DNA from: Coprinopsis marcescibilis
Lineage: Eukaryota > Basidiomycota > Agaricomycetes > Agaricales > Psathyrellaceae
Length of the DNA: 64,000 nt
Assembly (NCBI GenBank): GCA_004369085.1
Contig: ML210246.1
Location: 39,468-103,467, forward strand
Direction of reading: 5' to 3'
Position 1 is the stretch's first letter; every line of letters starts with the position of its first letter. The notes beneath the pieces are model-generated. The model saw nothing but the letters and a program-made list of their open reading frames with translations. It searched no databases and was not told where the DNA came from. The position numbers and the translations under genes are program-made. This document shows positions 1 through 11,829 of the stretch, one piece after another.

Positions 1-417
1 TTCCGTCAAGCCAAAACAAAAGCTCCATTGGCAACAGTACCAGCGAAACGCGGTCTTCTCGCCACCAATTCGAAACGCCCAGTTTCGACCATTCCCCCAT
101 CCTCGAAAGCTTTACAACCCAAGATTCAACGACCAGCAACAGCAACGTCTATCAAGCCTAGCCCAGCACCCCGATCAACAGGTTCGTCGACTGCCCGAAC
201 TCCCGCTGTCACCAAGACGCAAGCTCGTGCCCAATCCACGACCGCGAAACCATCTACATTGAGACCTCTTCTATTGACTTCGAGGACGCAGCAGCCTGGA
301 TCTAGTGCTGCACCAGCCAAAATGAATTCAATACCCAAGGGGAATGGCCCACAAAATCGAGATATATTCAATTTTAGCGACCTGTCGATCGAAGACGATT
401 TTATGTTCGATGTTTGA
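1..417 (+). CDS. 3' end of an unrecognised basic, Ser/Thr/Pro-rich protein (partial)
   Basis: The frame is open from the first base of the window and ends at a TGA at 415-417, so this is the last exon, or part of it, of a gene starting to the left. The roughly 138 visible residues are low complexity: rich in Ser, Thr, Pro, Ala and Lys/Arg with no hydrophobic segment, as in a disordered tail. The last residues switch to an acidic and aromatic end, FNFSDLSIEDDFMFDV, the most distinctive part and possibly a short docking peptide. No family was recognised. It converges on the adenylate cyclase gene, with only about 340 bp between the two stop codons. Confidence 0.6.
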   Translation, partial: FRQAKTKAPLATVPAKRGLLATNSKRPVSTIPPSSKALQPKIQRPATATSIKPSPAPRSTGSSTARTPAVTKTQARAQSTTAKPSTLRPLLLTSRTQQPGSSAAPAKMNSIPKGNGPQNRDIFNFSDLSIEDDFMFDV

Positions 418-758
418 TTTTTATTTACAATGACTGTGTACTATATAAAGTGTTCCTGATGTGTTTATTAGCAATACCATCTCATTATCTTCAAAGCTCG
501 AAGCTCAGCTCTGATGATGCTTAAGACATGCTGTCTTCTGGCAAAAATGCATACAATACAGCTATAATACATCCTGAATGGTTATAGTCCTACAACTACA
601 AATAGATAATGTGTCGGATAAAGCAAGATAGGAAACGTAAAAGACCAGAAGATCTATGTAGGATGGGAGATAAGGTAGCGAATCGAAAGCAAGGGCAACA
701 AAAGATGTACACGACTATATGATAAGGGAATATATAAAAGAAAACCGATAACGAGCTA
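418..758. other. Convergent intergenic spacer
   Basis: A/T-rich 3' flank shared by two convergent genes. No gene or repeat seen; presumably it holds the 3' UTRs and poly(A) signals of both. Confidence 0.5.
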
Positions 759-3700
759 TTAAATATTTCGGAGTACGGAAGATAGATATTCCAACGTCCG
801 TTGGTCCAACTGGCATTCGAGTAGTGCCGATAAGACGTCAGATTTGTCCAATGTTGGTGAGCATAATCGCTGGGCCAGTGCACTTGCCGCGTTCTCGATC
901 CTGGTCGCCAGAGAGTCTAATACGAGAGTCAGATCAGTGTCAGTGGACTGTTCGTTAATGGGCGGTAGCAGAATGTCGGGATCGGCCATCAGAACAAGAG
1001 GCGATTCCTGCTCCTTCTCCTCCTCATTCTCTAGAGTGTTAGATAGTGATTGGATGCTGCCCTTCCTTGCATGCGGTGTTCGGAATAGTCGGCCTCCAGA
1101 AAGTGCCTCCAGACGTAGACAGAGAAGCCCGAGGTCCTTGGTTTGAGGCACGCTGAACTGGACACGAGAAGCCGAGTTTGTGGAGGAGGAAACCTTGAGG
1201 CTATGCCGACCTTCCAATCCCTTGGGATAGATTGCCGACAATACCTCGGTAAACTCAAAGCCCTTCAGCTTAACCTCTCCGACAGGTACCACAACAACGC
1301 CCATGTTCTTGATGGCATCCACTGCCTGTTGAGTTTGGATTCTGCTATATTCGGTTTCCGGTTCCGTCTCGAATACCCTGGCGCCGATTTCTCGGAGGAT
1401 ATCCACGCTGATCATAATCTGACCTCCCGCAGCACTACTTTGTATACGGGCAGATCGATTGACGACAGACCCAAAGTAATCCATGCGGTTGGTGATCACG
1501 TCCGTCTCACACACAGGAGAACCGCAGTGAATTCCCATCCGCACCGACAACCCACGCGCAACGAGCAGCCCATCATCGTCAACCGCCCCCTTCCCATCCT
1601 CACATTCCAGGATTTCCAACGGCCACGACTCTTTCATCAACTCTGACTGTACAGTCAGACACCACCACACAGCAGCAAGCGCAGTTGGGAAGGAAACCAT
1701 AAACGCGTCTCCTTCAGTCTTGACCTCGTAACCACCACAAATTCGCAGCTGACGACGGAGCAAACTGTTGTGAAGACGCATCGCCATGGGCATCCCGGGA
1801 TTGACTTCCCAGAGATGTGTTGAGTTGACGATATCGGTGAACGCCAGTGCGATATGTCCGGTCGGAGGATCGACCTCGGCTTGCATATAGCGATTCTCTT
1901 TGATAGGAAAGTCTTCCCGCTTTGGCCTGGTCTTCTTCGCCGGGATGAGGATGTTGCTGTCCCAAGTGCCTTGTCGTTCTCGACGCGCAGCCTCCTCCTT
2001 GAAAAGATCCCGAACCATGATCACCATGATCATCGTGCTGCCATCTGCCCCATAGCTGATCGCAAAATCACGTAGCTTCTGCGCTGCAATCATCGGATCC
2101 GTCTCGTCCCTGTCCGCCCTGACAATGTCTACGGCAGTCTGATAAGGAACGTACTCCCAGAGACCCCGGTTCGCGACGATGATGAACTCGTCCTGTTCCG
2201 TGAGTTCCCAAGTAACGATATCAGGACGAGCATGGACAACCGGAACGAGATGGAAATGTCCAAAAGACCGCGACACCTCCACTTCCTCGTTGATTAGACC
2301 CGAAGGTGCAATCCAACCCTCGGCTGACCGAATGTGATTTGTTTCATCGCGATCGTATGGGTCATGTCGTCTTGAAAGACTTCTGGCGGTACCGCTCCTC
2401 GAGACTACAGCCAGCGCATCCCCCACATTTCCAACGTAGACGGTCTTTCCCATGAAGTAGACAACGATCGAAGAGGCTCCCGCTCGCATCAACGCTGGAT
2501 CGTTGGTCAAGGGCACGTTTGTGTTGCAGGTCCCACTTGCTTGCGAATTCTTCCGTCTGAGGTCCGAAAGGTGTTTATGCAGATTCTGGTTGAGTTTGAG
2601 GAATGTCCGCCTCAGCGCATCGGGAACAGGACCACCTTTCGACAGCTGATGGGTGAAAACATCCTTGAACTTGTCTTGGAGATATCTAGACAGCCTGGTC
2701 GGACTGGTATGCGGCTGTAACCCCTTTGGTGGATGTGACCTTCCAAACATGGCGAAAACGGCCTTTCCGGGCTCGTTGGTAAACTCGTACACCAAATCCA
2801 ACATATTGAGAAGGTCGTTTCGTCCCAGCGAGTCTGCGATTCCGTACGCCATTCCGTTGATTGTGGAAGGCGACGTTCGAACACGGCGAAGGTCGTTGTT
2901 GTCTGGGATATCGGCGTCGGCACCAGTGGTCGTAATGCCAATGGTCACGTCCATCAAGCCCAGAACGCGAAGGGAGGTGAGCTCCTTGAACCCCGCAAGC
3001 GATTGCCTCCCGATTTCATGGCTTTTGCGACCTCCATGATTACTTGTCGACGTCCGACTCGATTCGCCCTTGATTTGCAGACGGTTGTTCCCCGACAGGT
3101 TGAGATACTTGAGTCTCTTGTTGAAGTTCCTGTAAAAGAAAAACGATCGTCAATAAATAGCTCGACAGAGTGCCTGGTCAACGCACCAGTTCCAATCGAA
3201 CTCCCAATTGTTGATGTTATACTTCAACATGTTACTCCCAACATCCAGGATACTCAAATCCTTCACCTTCCCAAGTTCCTGAGGCAACGTTTGCAGCCGA
3301 TTGCCATTGAGGTACAGCGTGGAAAGCCGCTTCATCCGATGGAGGTCTTCCGTCGGGATGCTCGTCAACTTGTTGCCACTCAGGTACAGCTCCTCCAAAT
3401 GGACCATATTCCGGAAAAAGATGGACGGCAGCTCTTGGATCTCGTTGAATGAGAGATTGAGGACACGGAGCTCCTTGAAGATCATCAGCGGGTGAATTGT
3501 ATCATCCGTCAACCGATTCTCTCCAAGATAAAGCTTCTCCAAAGAATGGACCAACGGCGGGAGGCCAAAAAGAGACGTCGTCGAGGCTGTAGATCCCTTC
3601 CTTCCAAGATGAGGTGCCATGGGGTCGTCGAAGATGGTATCGTTTGGAGCAGGCGGATCGTGCCAAAATCTTAGGAAATTCGAGGTGACGTTGATCCTTG

Positions 3701-6557
3701 TCAAGCTTGCACAGTTCCACAAGGTTGAAGGGAGCTCGGTGAGCTGGTTGTTGTGTGCATCGAGGGTTTCCAGTTTCTGGAGACGGCCAATGGAGTTAGG
3801 GAGTTTGTCAAGGTGGTTGTCGGAACATGACAGTGTTTCCAGCCAGCTCAGATCTCCGAGGGTGTCCGGAATTGCGCGGAAGGCGTTGTGGTCGAGTCGG
3901 AGCGTGCGTAGTGAGGTCAGTGTACCGAGGGCTAAGTCGTCAAGGGATGATAATTTCGCATAGGAAAGGTCGAGAGAGGTGAGGGAATAGGGTGAGCGGC
4001 CGAGAGGCCCGGGGATGAGAGAGAGTTGGGTAATATCATTATGCGACACGGCGAGTGTTGTAAGGTTGGGGCCGATGGAAAGGTCAAGAGCGTGAATAGA
4101 ATTGTGCTCGGCTTCAACAGTTCGAAGTTTCGGAAGCATGAGCACGACTGTCAGGTCCGAGACTGTGTTCCGCCTACAGTCGAGAAGATGAAGATTGACG
4201 AGCCGCGATACTTCAGTTGGGAATCTGGCGATCTGGTTCCCAACCAGAATTAGTCTCTCCAGATGCTTGAGTTGGCCTATCTCCTCAGGGAGGTCTGTTA
4301 TTGCGTTGAATGAGATGTCGAGGTCGAGAAGATTTTCCATTTGAAAGACTACTTTCGGGAAACATTTGAAGCGGTTGTTGGAGATGTTGAGAGTAGTGAG
4401 GTTTCGCAGGCGGCCAAAGTGCCATGGCAGGGCGGAGAGTTTGTTGTTCTGAACGAAAAGACACAGTAGATTGGGGATGTGATCGAGGAAAGCGTCCTCT
4501 AGTTCCTTGATTCGATTGGAGGATAGGTCTAGACGATGGAGAGTAGTGGAGTGCCGAACGCTCTGTGGGACCTTTTGCATGGCCATGTTGGAGAGCCGAA
4601 GCTCGCGCAGGGTGGAGCATGATTGAATAAAGTCGAGCGGAATTTCGAGCATCGGATTCCGAGAAAGTTTAAGCGAGACAATTGAATCGGCGTTTTGGTG
4701 GAGTACGACAGGGATGGTTCGCAAGCTGCGACCTGTAAGGTCAATGAAATCAAAGTTGTCAAAGTTGAGATCGTCCTCCTGAGGAAATGTTAGAGAGATT
4801 TGCGTGATAATCAGGCTTTACGCACCGGAGGACCAAGAAATTGGCTTTTGTAACAAAATTTGAACAGGAACGGAAGATCGTCATTGCCCATATTTTCGAG
4901 CCCATCGACAGTTTCGTAACCCGCCAACTTTAGTCGTCTGATGACTATATGTGCAGGTTTTTCATTTGGGCCAAGTAATCGCTCTGACGAACCCAGTTAG
5001 ACCAAATTAAGCATAAATGAAGGCACATACCCCTTCCATTTTCGTCCAGATATAACTTGTGTTGTTCACTTCTTTCATGGTCCCGTAGTACTTTGGCGGT
5101 CAGCTCCTTGCTCAGATCCGCTACCGTACACGACAAAGGAAATGTGATGACGTGCATCCGACCGTTCGAACGATATATTTTGATCTTGCAGGCTACCTTA
5201 TCGATATGCGAGAAACGCGCTTTCCTAGATTTCAAGGACCTGTTCTGCGAAGACGATGGGTCGATGGGTGGTAACGGATGCCGATCATGGGGCACTGCAG
5301 TACTGGCCATCTTCGCAACCACTGTGCCAGGGCTATGAGTGCTCTCGTCCGAGCTGGAATACGCCGTGTCCTCCATGTTGTCACCGTCCGGAGACTGCGG
5401 TTCAACTGCCCAGCTGTCTGGTGGTTTCCATATAGGACTGTCTTCCGTCCCGTTGACCACAGCTGACGATATCGACCCTGCTGACCGACGTGCGTTCGGA
5501 AATCCGTTTGGCGGTACAGCGGTCTTTGGAGAGATTTGAGACGGCCTTCTGGTTTCGTGGGCGCCAGGATAGTTGTTGCGTCGCGAAATTGAAGGAGCCT
5601 TCGAGAATGGGTCGGGGTTGCTGAAAGTCGATGTAACTGGATTAACTGGGTAAATCATCGTCCCGTAATCAGACCCTCCGCCGTCGCTGGGAGAGCTGAA
5701 TCCGTTGGTGTGGTGCACGTTTGGGTTGAGAATTCCAATCATGTCATCGGCATTCATTTCAACGAGGGGTTGTTGGACGACAGGGGGTGGGGTCGCTTCT
5801 CTCGGCGGCGGTTGGACAGGCTGGGGTGCTTTCTTCTTCTTTTCCTCCTTCGGTTTGGAAGGCTTAGGCGTTGATTTAGATATTGAGAGAAAAGAGCCAT
5901 TTCTCTGGCCCAGCTGGAGAAAAGAGGAAGATGGCATTGGCGGTGCAGGCGGTTTGAGAGAAGGGTGCTGGGTGGCTTCGGAAGCGCTGCCATCCGAGGG
6001 TCCAAGATTCGCCTTGCTTGAGCGGCTTCGTAGTTTTTGTGATATGAGGCCGAGATTGAAGGATGACTTTGATTTGCGCAGCTCCACTGACTGTGACGAG
6101 GATCCACTGTAAACGTTCCCTCGCGACGATTCGCCGTCGCCGTCGACTGATCTCCTGTTGTCCGGTGGGATGGCCAGCGTACTCTGAGACTCTGAATGTC
6201 GTCCATATCGACTCCCATTGCTATAGCTTCCACTCCGTGCCGATGCCAGAGACGATATCGAAGGCTTTGGGGTGAAATTGAACGTCCGGAGTGGTGACTT
6301 TGGCGGTGGCGTCGGCTGGTCAACCGAGTCAGTAAATACGACAGAAAAATGCAGTAGAACGACAGATAGTATCTTGAAGTCCACGGTGGACACACATGAT
6401 ATGGATAAAAGCAACTTACAGGTTCATCCAGCCATGGTGCAATCGTAGAATTATCGTTGGTTGGGCCAGGCGCTATATACTCCATTCTGGCGCGGCCATA
6501 GTCGTCGACGGCATCCTCGCTTAGTCTCAAGCTAATCCCAGAGTCTCTGCGATCCAT
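759..6557 (-). CDS. CYR1: Adenylate cyclase (RA - LRR - PP2C-like - class III cyclase)
   Basis: Makes cAMP from ATP at the plasma membrane for PKA signalling. Five exons join in frame to about 1847 residues: 6557-6420, 6315-5031, 4983-4826, 4778-3187 and 3129-759. A Ser/Pro-rich N-terminus is followed by a Ras-association domain (about 415-527; LGPNEKPAHIVIRRL), leucine-rich repeats (about 545-1075; NMLDLV follows the conserved VLGLMDVTI block), a PP2C-like domain (about 1110-1410; VGNVGDALAVV) and the catalytic domain (about 1480-1670). The catalytic part shows FTDIVNSTHLWE with the metal-binding Asp, KTEGDAFMVSF and FGSVVNRSARIQ. I saw no canonical DGHGG motif in the PP2C part, so phosphatase activity is doubtful. 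All four introns keep phase and restore conserved blocks. The ATG at 6557 is the first in the N-terminal frame, but an upstream exon is not excluded. Confidence 0.95.
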
Positions 6558-7887
6558 GTGGACTCAGAAACTGCGAATTTCGCCCTAATGTCGAGAATGA
6601 TAGGTGGAAGAAAGGGATAAAGGTGGAAAGCGGCTGACGGCGCCGTTCCCAATACATCGGCAATTAAATTGATTACCGGTTTCTTCCTGCCCTCATCTGG
6701 TTACTCGCAACCGCCGTGGATTTTGACTCTTCCGCTGCAGTTCTAGAAAACAAAGCAACTACTGGAGGCAGGGTCTTAGGCACGTGTATCTATCTGGCTG
6801 CTGGCTGTCTACAACACACTTAATCTCGCACTAGCTTAGAATTTCTTCCCAGTTTTTCAGAATTTCAACAGTCGCTTGGACGCGAGCTTGGGCTAAGGTT
6901 TCTGGTCCGGTCTTTTGCTCGCACTTTGAACTGCATAGGACGCAACTTTCTTGTCAAGGGCTCATTATGCAAACCTGGATTTCTCTCCGTCTAAAGGCAC
7001 CACTTCGGACGTAGCAGCCAAACCAGGCCTCGCCGAGTTCTCAATATCATTGTTGCTGTCCTCAATGACCAGCGACGACGCGGATAAAAATCACCCTGAC
7101 CACACAAAGATACAAATGTCTTTGTTCAATTTCAGGGTATCCCCCTGGGTGTGCCATGTTTTCGCGCTTAGGAGCTAATGTGTTTGTACTACAAGGGGAA
7201 ACGCTTAGCATAAGCGAAAGAAGCCCATCGGCGCTATGAACTCAACAGGATTCTTCAGCATACCATTGCAGCTTGCGCCATGTTGCCGAACCAAACCAAT
7301 CTCACCTTATTCTGTTGCACGTCTCTCATGACGGCAGGTTCTTTTGCTGAACGACTTTCTATCGACAACTAATTTAACTCGCAATATCTCGCAGCGGCAA
7401 TAACGGGGTGGAACACGGGAGAGGGTCAGCCAGGGCTGCCTTGTTCTCGCTTCCTGGGCGATCATTTGCAAGAACGGAAGACAGAATGGTACCTGGGTAC
7501 CTTTGTATTTCTTGTTATGGAACTCTCGGAGTTTTTGCTCCCTATGCTGGATCCCCAGGCTCCTCCACACCGACACTGCAACTGAGCCCGAACGTACTGA
7601 AAGCCCGCACAAAATGCACTTCACTGTCACTTCAACCCCTTACAATTTCTTCAACGTCAATTAACCGTGTCAACGTTGGTTGAAATGTCGATTCTTTGAC
7701 CAGCTGACCCCTCACACAACTCGAGCTTTTCATGTGCATCTTGTTCAGTGCAATCTGTTATTATTAGGTTACATACAGAATAACGAGTTACAATGACACC
7801 CCAAAGACACTCTCATTTGTAAATATCCAGCATGCTAGCTAGACGTGTCGAGAGTGCTAATGTGCGTCTTCAATACTAGTTGGCCAA
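6558..7887. other. Intergenic region upstream of adenylate cyclase
   Basis: About 1.3 kb with no gene I can support. Open frames here are short and low in coding character. It should contain the cyclase promoter (near 6558-6950) and the 3' flank of the F-box gene. Confidence 0.5.
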
Positions 7888-9126
7888 TCACACATTCAAA
7901 AACTCCACATCAATCCGAGTTCCCTTAGCCCTAATTGCCTTCTCGTCTGCAACACCAAATTGAGGCACGAACCTCGGCTCGTACTTCAGCCCATGAACCA
8001 CTATGTTCAGCTCATCCAAGACGCACGGGGCAAGCAAGACGTCCTTTAGCCTTTCCTGCGTGAAGTACCCCAGGTTGAGGGTACTCAAGTAGAGCGCAGA
8101 CGTGAACCCGTTCGATGGCGACCAAATCGCTACTCCCAATTTACTGATCGAAGGTGCGAGGGCCGAGAAGAACGACTGCTGAATGGGCCCCGTGTACTGG
8201 AAATCGATCAAAGATCGACACGTCTTTGCGATTAATGTCCCGGCCTCTGGTTTTCCGGAGGTACTGTGCGAGAAGCTGAGGTGAAGAACCGTAAGACTCT
8301 TCCCGATGCTATTCAATCGCACCAGCTCGAGAACGTCTGTAGGTCGAAGGATCGAATTTCCTTGAAGCAGGAACTCTCTGAGGTTGGATTTGAGCACAGT
8401 CCTTTTCCGAACTGGATCGAAGATCGGTTCGCCGATTCTGCTGAACAACTTGGCAAAGTCGTTGCGAAAGGGGAAGCAGTCTTTGAGGACAAGTTTGGTG
8501 AGGTTGGGCATGTTGGAAGGGAGGTGAAGGGTTGGACGGCTGTGACGATGGACGTACTGCCAACCGACCATTTCCAAGTGATGGAGGGATGGACCAACTT
8601 CTACCAACGCGAGACTTGTTTGTTTGTAGCCAAAGTGTGTGAGGACCAAAGTCTCCAGCGAGTTGTGGAGGTTTGGGAGAGTCCTCGATTTCCATTGGCG
8701 AGTTTGAAAGGCTGGTGTCTCCCCGATCAACTCTAAACGCCGGATTTGGGCATTTTTGAGCCTCTGCAAGTGAGTGTTGAGAAGAGCGAGGCCTTCTTTG
8801 GACTGTTCGATGGAGACCTTGGTGGGATTGCCACTGAGCCCAGATATAGTGAGGATTTTGATCAACTCCGGATTCCTACATTGCGCCATTAGCCCAATGG
8901 TGGGTTTAACCTGATCAATGGATGTGGAAGGCAGGAGGACATGGTCGTAGAGTAGGAAGGAGATAACGGAGTCCCATTGTCCTGAGACGGCTCGAAGAGC
9001 AGCAAAGAGTGTTAGCTGCTGATAGTAGTCGATGATGGTGTCGGAGGTTGGTGTTGGTTTGATTGGGGGAAGCAAACACTTGAGTATCTGGATTAACAGC
9101 TCGTTCGGTAACTCCTGTCTGGTCAT
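7888..9126 (-). CDS. F-box domain protein
   Basis: Single-exon protein of 412 residues. The N-terminus (ELPNELLIQILKCLL, residues about 5-19) fits the first helix of an F-box, which normally binds Skp1 and recruits targets to an SCF ubiquitin ligase. The rest is a string of degenerate leucine-rich stretches (NLTKLVLKDC, KSLTVLHLSFS, LSTLNLGYF), the usual layout of the large F-box/LRR-like families of Agaricomycetes. The target cannot be told from sequence. The start ATG at 9126 is directly followed by the F-box, as is typical. It is divergent from the PC-esterase gene, with about 850 bp between their start codons. Confidence 0.75.
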   Translation of the reverse strand: MTRQELPNELLIQILKCLLPPIKPTPTSDTIIDYYQQLTLFAALRAVSGQWDSVISFLLYDHVLLPSTSIDQVKPTIGLMAQCRNPELIKILTISGLSGNPTKVSIEQSKEGLALLNTHLQRLKNAQIRRLELIGETPAFQTRQWKSRTLPNLHNSLETLVLTHFGYKQTSLALVEVGPSLHHLEMVGWQYVHRHSRPTLHLPSNMPNLTKLVLKDCFPFRNDFAKLFSRIGEPIFDPVRKRTVLKSNLREFLLQGNSILRPTDVLELVRLNSIGKSLTVLHLSFSHSTSGKPEAGTLIAKTCRSLIDFQYTGPIQQSFFSALAPSISKLGVAIWSPSNGFTSALYLSTLNLGYFTQERLKDVLLAPCVLDELNIVVHGLKYEPRFVPQFGVADEKAIRAKGTRIDVEFLNV

Positions 9127-9972
9127 CTCAAGACCTTTAGCGACCGTGTAGTCTGCGTATTGTGAGTCGTGGGATGTCTGTTATCAATCGTGTTATCTTC
9201 TGATCATTCGCAAATAAGGTTTCAAGCCACCATCAACTCTGAAAGGATTGACCATGCCGCTTGAAGCTTATTTTTTGAGGCTAAAGCCTCGCTCTATTTG
9301 GATCTTGGTTGGACCAGCATAATATCGCGGCGGAGCAATGATCTCCTGAGGAGATCACTCCGGTCTTCAGTTGGTCTTCAGCCCGCGACCTATCCTTCGT
9401 GGTTCCTTCGCTGACGTCATCCATATTCGGAATAGCCGCCCAGGCCCGAAGCGGGGCCGGGTCTGTCGATCGTGCACGGACCAATGGAGAGAGATTGGCT
9501 TGGCTTCCGAAAGTTCGTTGCCGGCGCTGACTCGTACTCGGTTGAATTGAATCTTCTTACCATCGACACTGCCGTTCACGAACTCGCACACCCTGCAGCA
9601 GAACCGGTTACAGCACGGAAACAAGCTTTCTGATTGGGCTTGATAAGGGTCACTAATTTGGATACACAGCGTGTCAAACGGTGATGTCAAGGGCGACAGA
9701 GAGGTGGTCATTCGGTAAAGAAGTGCCCACCAAGTCTTCCTTGGGTCTGTTGCCAAGCTTTCCCATAAACGAACACCCGTAACAACCCCAGACTTATCTT
9801 GGAGATACACGACGAGCAGGAAGAAACCACGACGGCAGAGATATATCGTATCATTGAACGATCATTGGGCGCTTGATAGTTTTAGCTGTCAGTGGGAAAA
9901 AGAAGGTGCGTTCGAAGTGCTAAACCAGATTTCAGCCAATAGCTGACCGGATTCTCCGTCTAGACTTGCGCG
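9127..9972. other. Divergent promoter region
   Basis: Lies between the start codons of the F-box gene (-) and the PC-esterase gene (+). An open frame of about 147 codons on the minus strand (9367-9810) matches nothing I recognise and is not called. No repeats seen. Confidence 0.4.
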
Positions 9973-11729
9973 ATGGCTCCTCAAACCGCCTTGTTCGACA
10001 GGCTTTCAACACGAACCAGCGGAAATGGACGACTTCGAGGACTATTTGGCCGCACCAGGTCTCGTAAAATCGTCCTTCTCGCTTGCCTTTCAACAGCGGT
10101 TTTACTTCTGCTTTACCTTGGGACGTACAGAGACCCCCTATCTGGGTGGTCTCTAGGCACAATGTCGTTCGGAATACTCAGGGGTGCTGGGCGATTACGC
10201 TCTGTATGCTCCCCCGAAGAATACGCAGCCGGAAATTGGTTATATCGCCCTTACCACACACGGCCTGGACCGCTCACCAAGACCTACGACACCAATTCAA
10301 CGATATTGGAAGAAGGTGACGACGACCCATTCACCGAAAATCCAGCCATCTTGAGAAACATGACCAAATCTCAAGACATCTTCAACTTCACCCGCTTCGA
10401 TGGATGTGCAAGCTCAAGGGAATACTTTTGGCATCTTGCTGCCGATTCACACAAGCAATTCGACCGCTTCCCGGGGCCTACTGAGTGGGAGTGGGTGCCT
10501 GGAGGGCGGTGTAAGAGTCCATCAGGGCTCAGGGACTGGAACAGGGAGGATGTGGTGAAGGAATTCGCTGAAGGCGGCGGGTGGCTTTTGGTCGGTGGTA
10601 AGTCATTGTCTTTGCTACTGCTCAGTATACAATCTTCAGCTTCTGCGTAGACTCCGTCACGGAAAACCACTTCTTCTCCCTATCGTGCTTGTTATACCCT
10701 CATGTCATCGGCTTCCCCGACTACAATAAGCTGACTGGAATGTACGACCGGTCCTGGGCTCAGCACCTCTACCTCAATCCCGATTCCCCGATTCTCAAGG
10801 ATATAAATCTGCCTTCCGGGTTCAATTTGTCGTCCACGCCTTTGGTCACCTTCCGCCGTGTTGACCTCCTTTGGTCCAAATCCGAATTGGAAACGATGCA
10901 CAAAGAGCTTCACCCCGAATTCTACGATACCACCTCGTCAGAAGGCTTTAGCCTATTCGGCGAAGAAAGAACATGGAGCATTCCCCCCAAAGAATACCTC
11001 GACATATTCTATAAACCCCTCCCCGAAGGCAATTATGCTACGATGGTTGTCAGCACCGCGGGCCATTGGACAACCAACCTTTTCCGTGGGTACCACTTGG
11101 ACGAAAAGAACAAGAAACATGACGGCCCTCCCATCGGCTACGATGCTTTAATTGGATTCTACAATGAGGTCATGTCTCGATGGGCAGAGGATGTTCAGCA
11201 CCGGTTGACGATTGAGAAGAGCAACGATGTGAGTCATGCTCAGAGGCTGGGGCGTATATGGTCGACAAAGGATTCGGCTGGGAATCGACGGAGGGACAAG
11301 AAGGTGCTTGTTCGGGCATACCTCCCTGGCCACGAAGATTGCCACAAGAAACGCTCCCCTTGTGAGGAGATACAGCCATTCCAGTGGAACTTTTGGAATT
11401 GGCCAATTATTTGGAAGTTCAATGAAGTCTTTAAGGTAAGGGTTCGTTCATCTGGGGATTGTTATCACCATCTCACCAAAGGTGTTATGAACAGAACCTC
11501 CTTTCAGTTCGATCAGAACATCCAGACGTGATTTACCTCCCGATTGATAGGCCTGGACGCCTACGACCAGATGCGGTTGGTGAACGTTATTTCTCGCTGT
11601 TCCTCGCACTAACAATGCAATATATTATATTAGCACTCCACTGGCGACTGTTTGCATATCATGTCGGGAGCCGGAGTGCTCGAGGGATGGTCACACTACA
11701 TTTGGCACTTCATTACCCGGGAGATTTAA
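9973..11729 (+). CDS. Type II membrane SGNH/PC-esterase (TBL/Cas1p-like) protein
   Basis: Four exons (9973-10597, 10651-11435, 11495-11575, 11634-11729) join in frame to 528 residues. A cytosolic basic tail precedes one membrane anchor (about residues 33-51, KIVLLACLSTAVLLLLYLG), giving a Golgi/secretory type II layout. The first intron splits the catalytic GDS motif; after splicing it reads VGDSVTENHFF (GDS at 208-210). The C-terminus has the second signature of the PC-esterase/TBL family, GDCLH (Asp502, His505), near the end. Members of this clan transfer or remove acyl groups on surface polysaccharides; a wall or glycan O-acetylation role is inferred. A relic of its last exon lies at 23116-23182. 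Confidence 0.85.
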
Positions 11730-11829
11730 TTACTTCTCTGGAGGGGTTGGACTGCATGTATTCTGTGTTGACAACTGTTGGTGGTTATCGTTTCGGGTTG
11801 AGAATACACATTAGCATCGCCAACTAGTT

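Noticed and set aside
9367..9810. Open frame of 147 codons (-) between the F-box and PC-esterase genes
   Set aside because: No recognisable domain, odd composition, lies in a divergent promoter; long frames occur by chance in this GC range.
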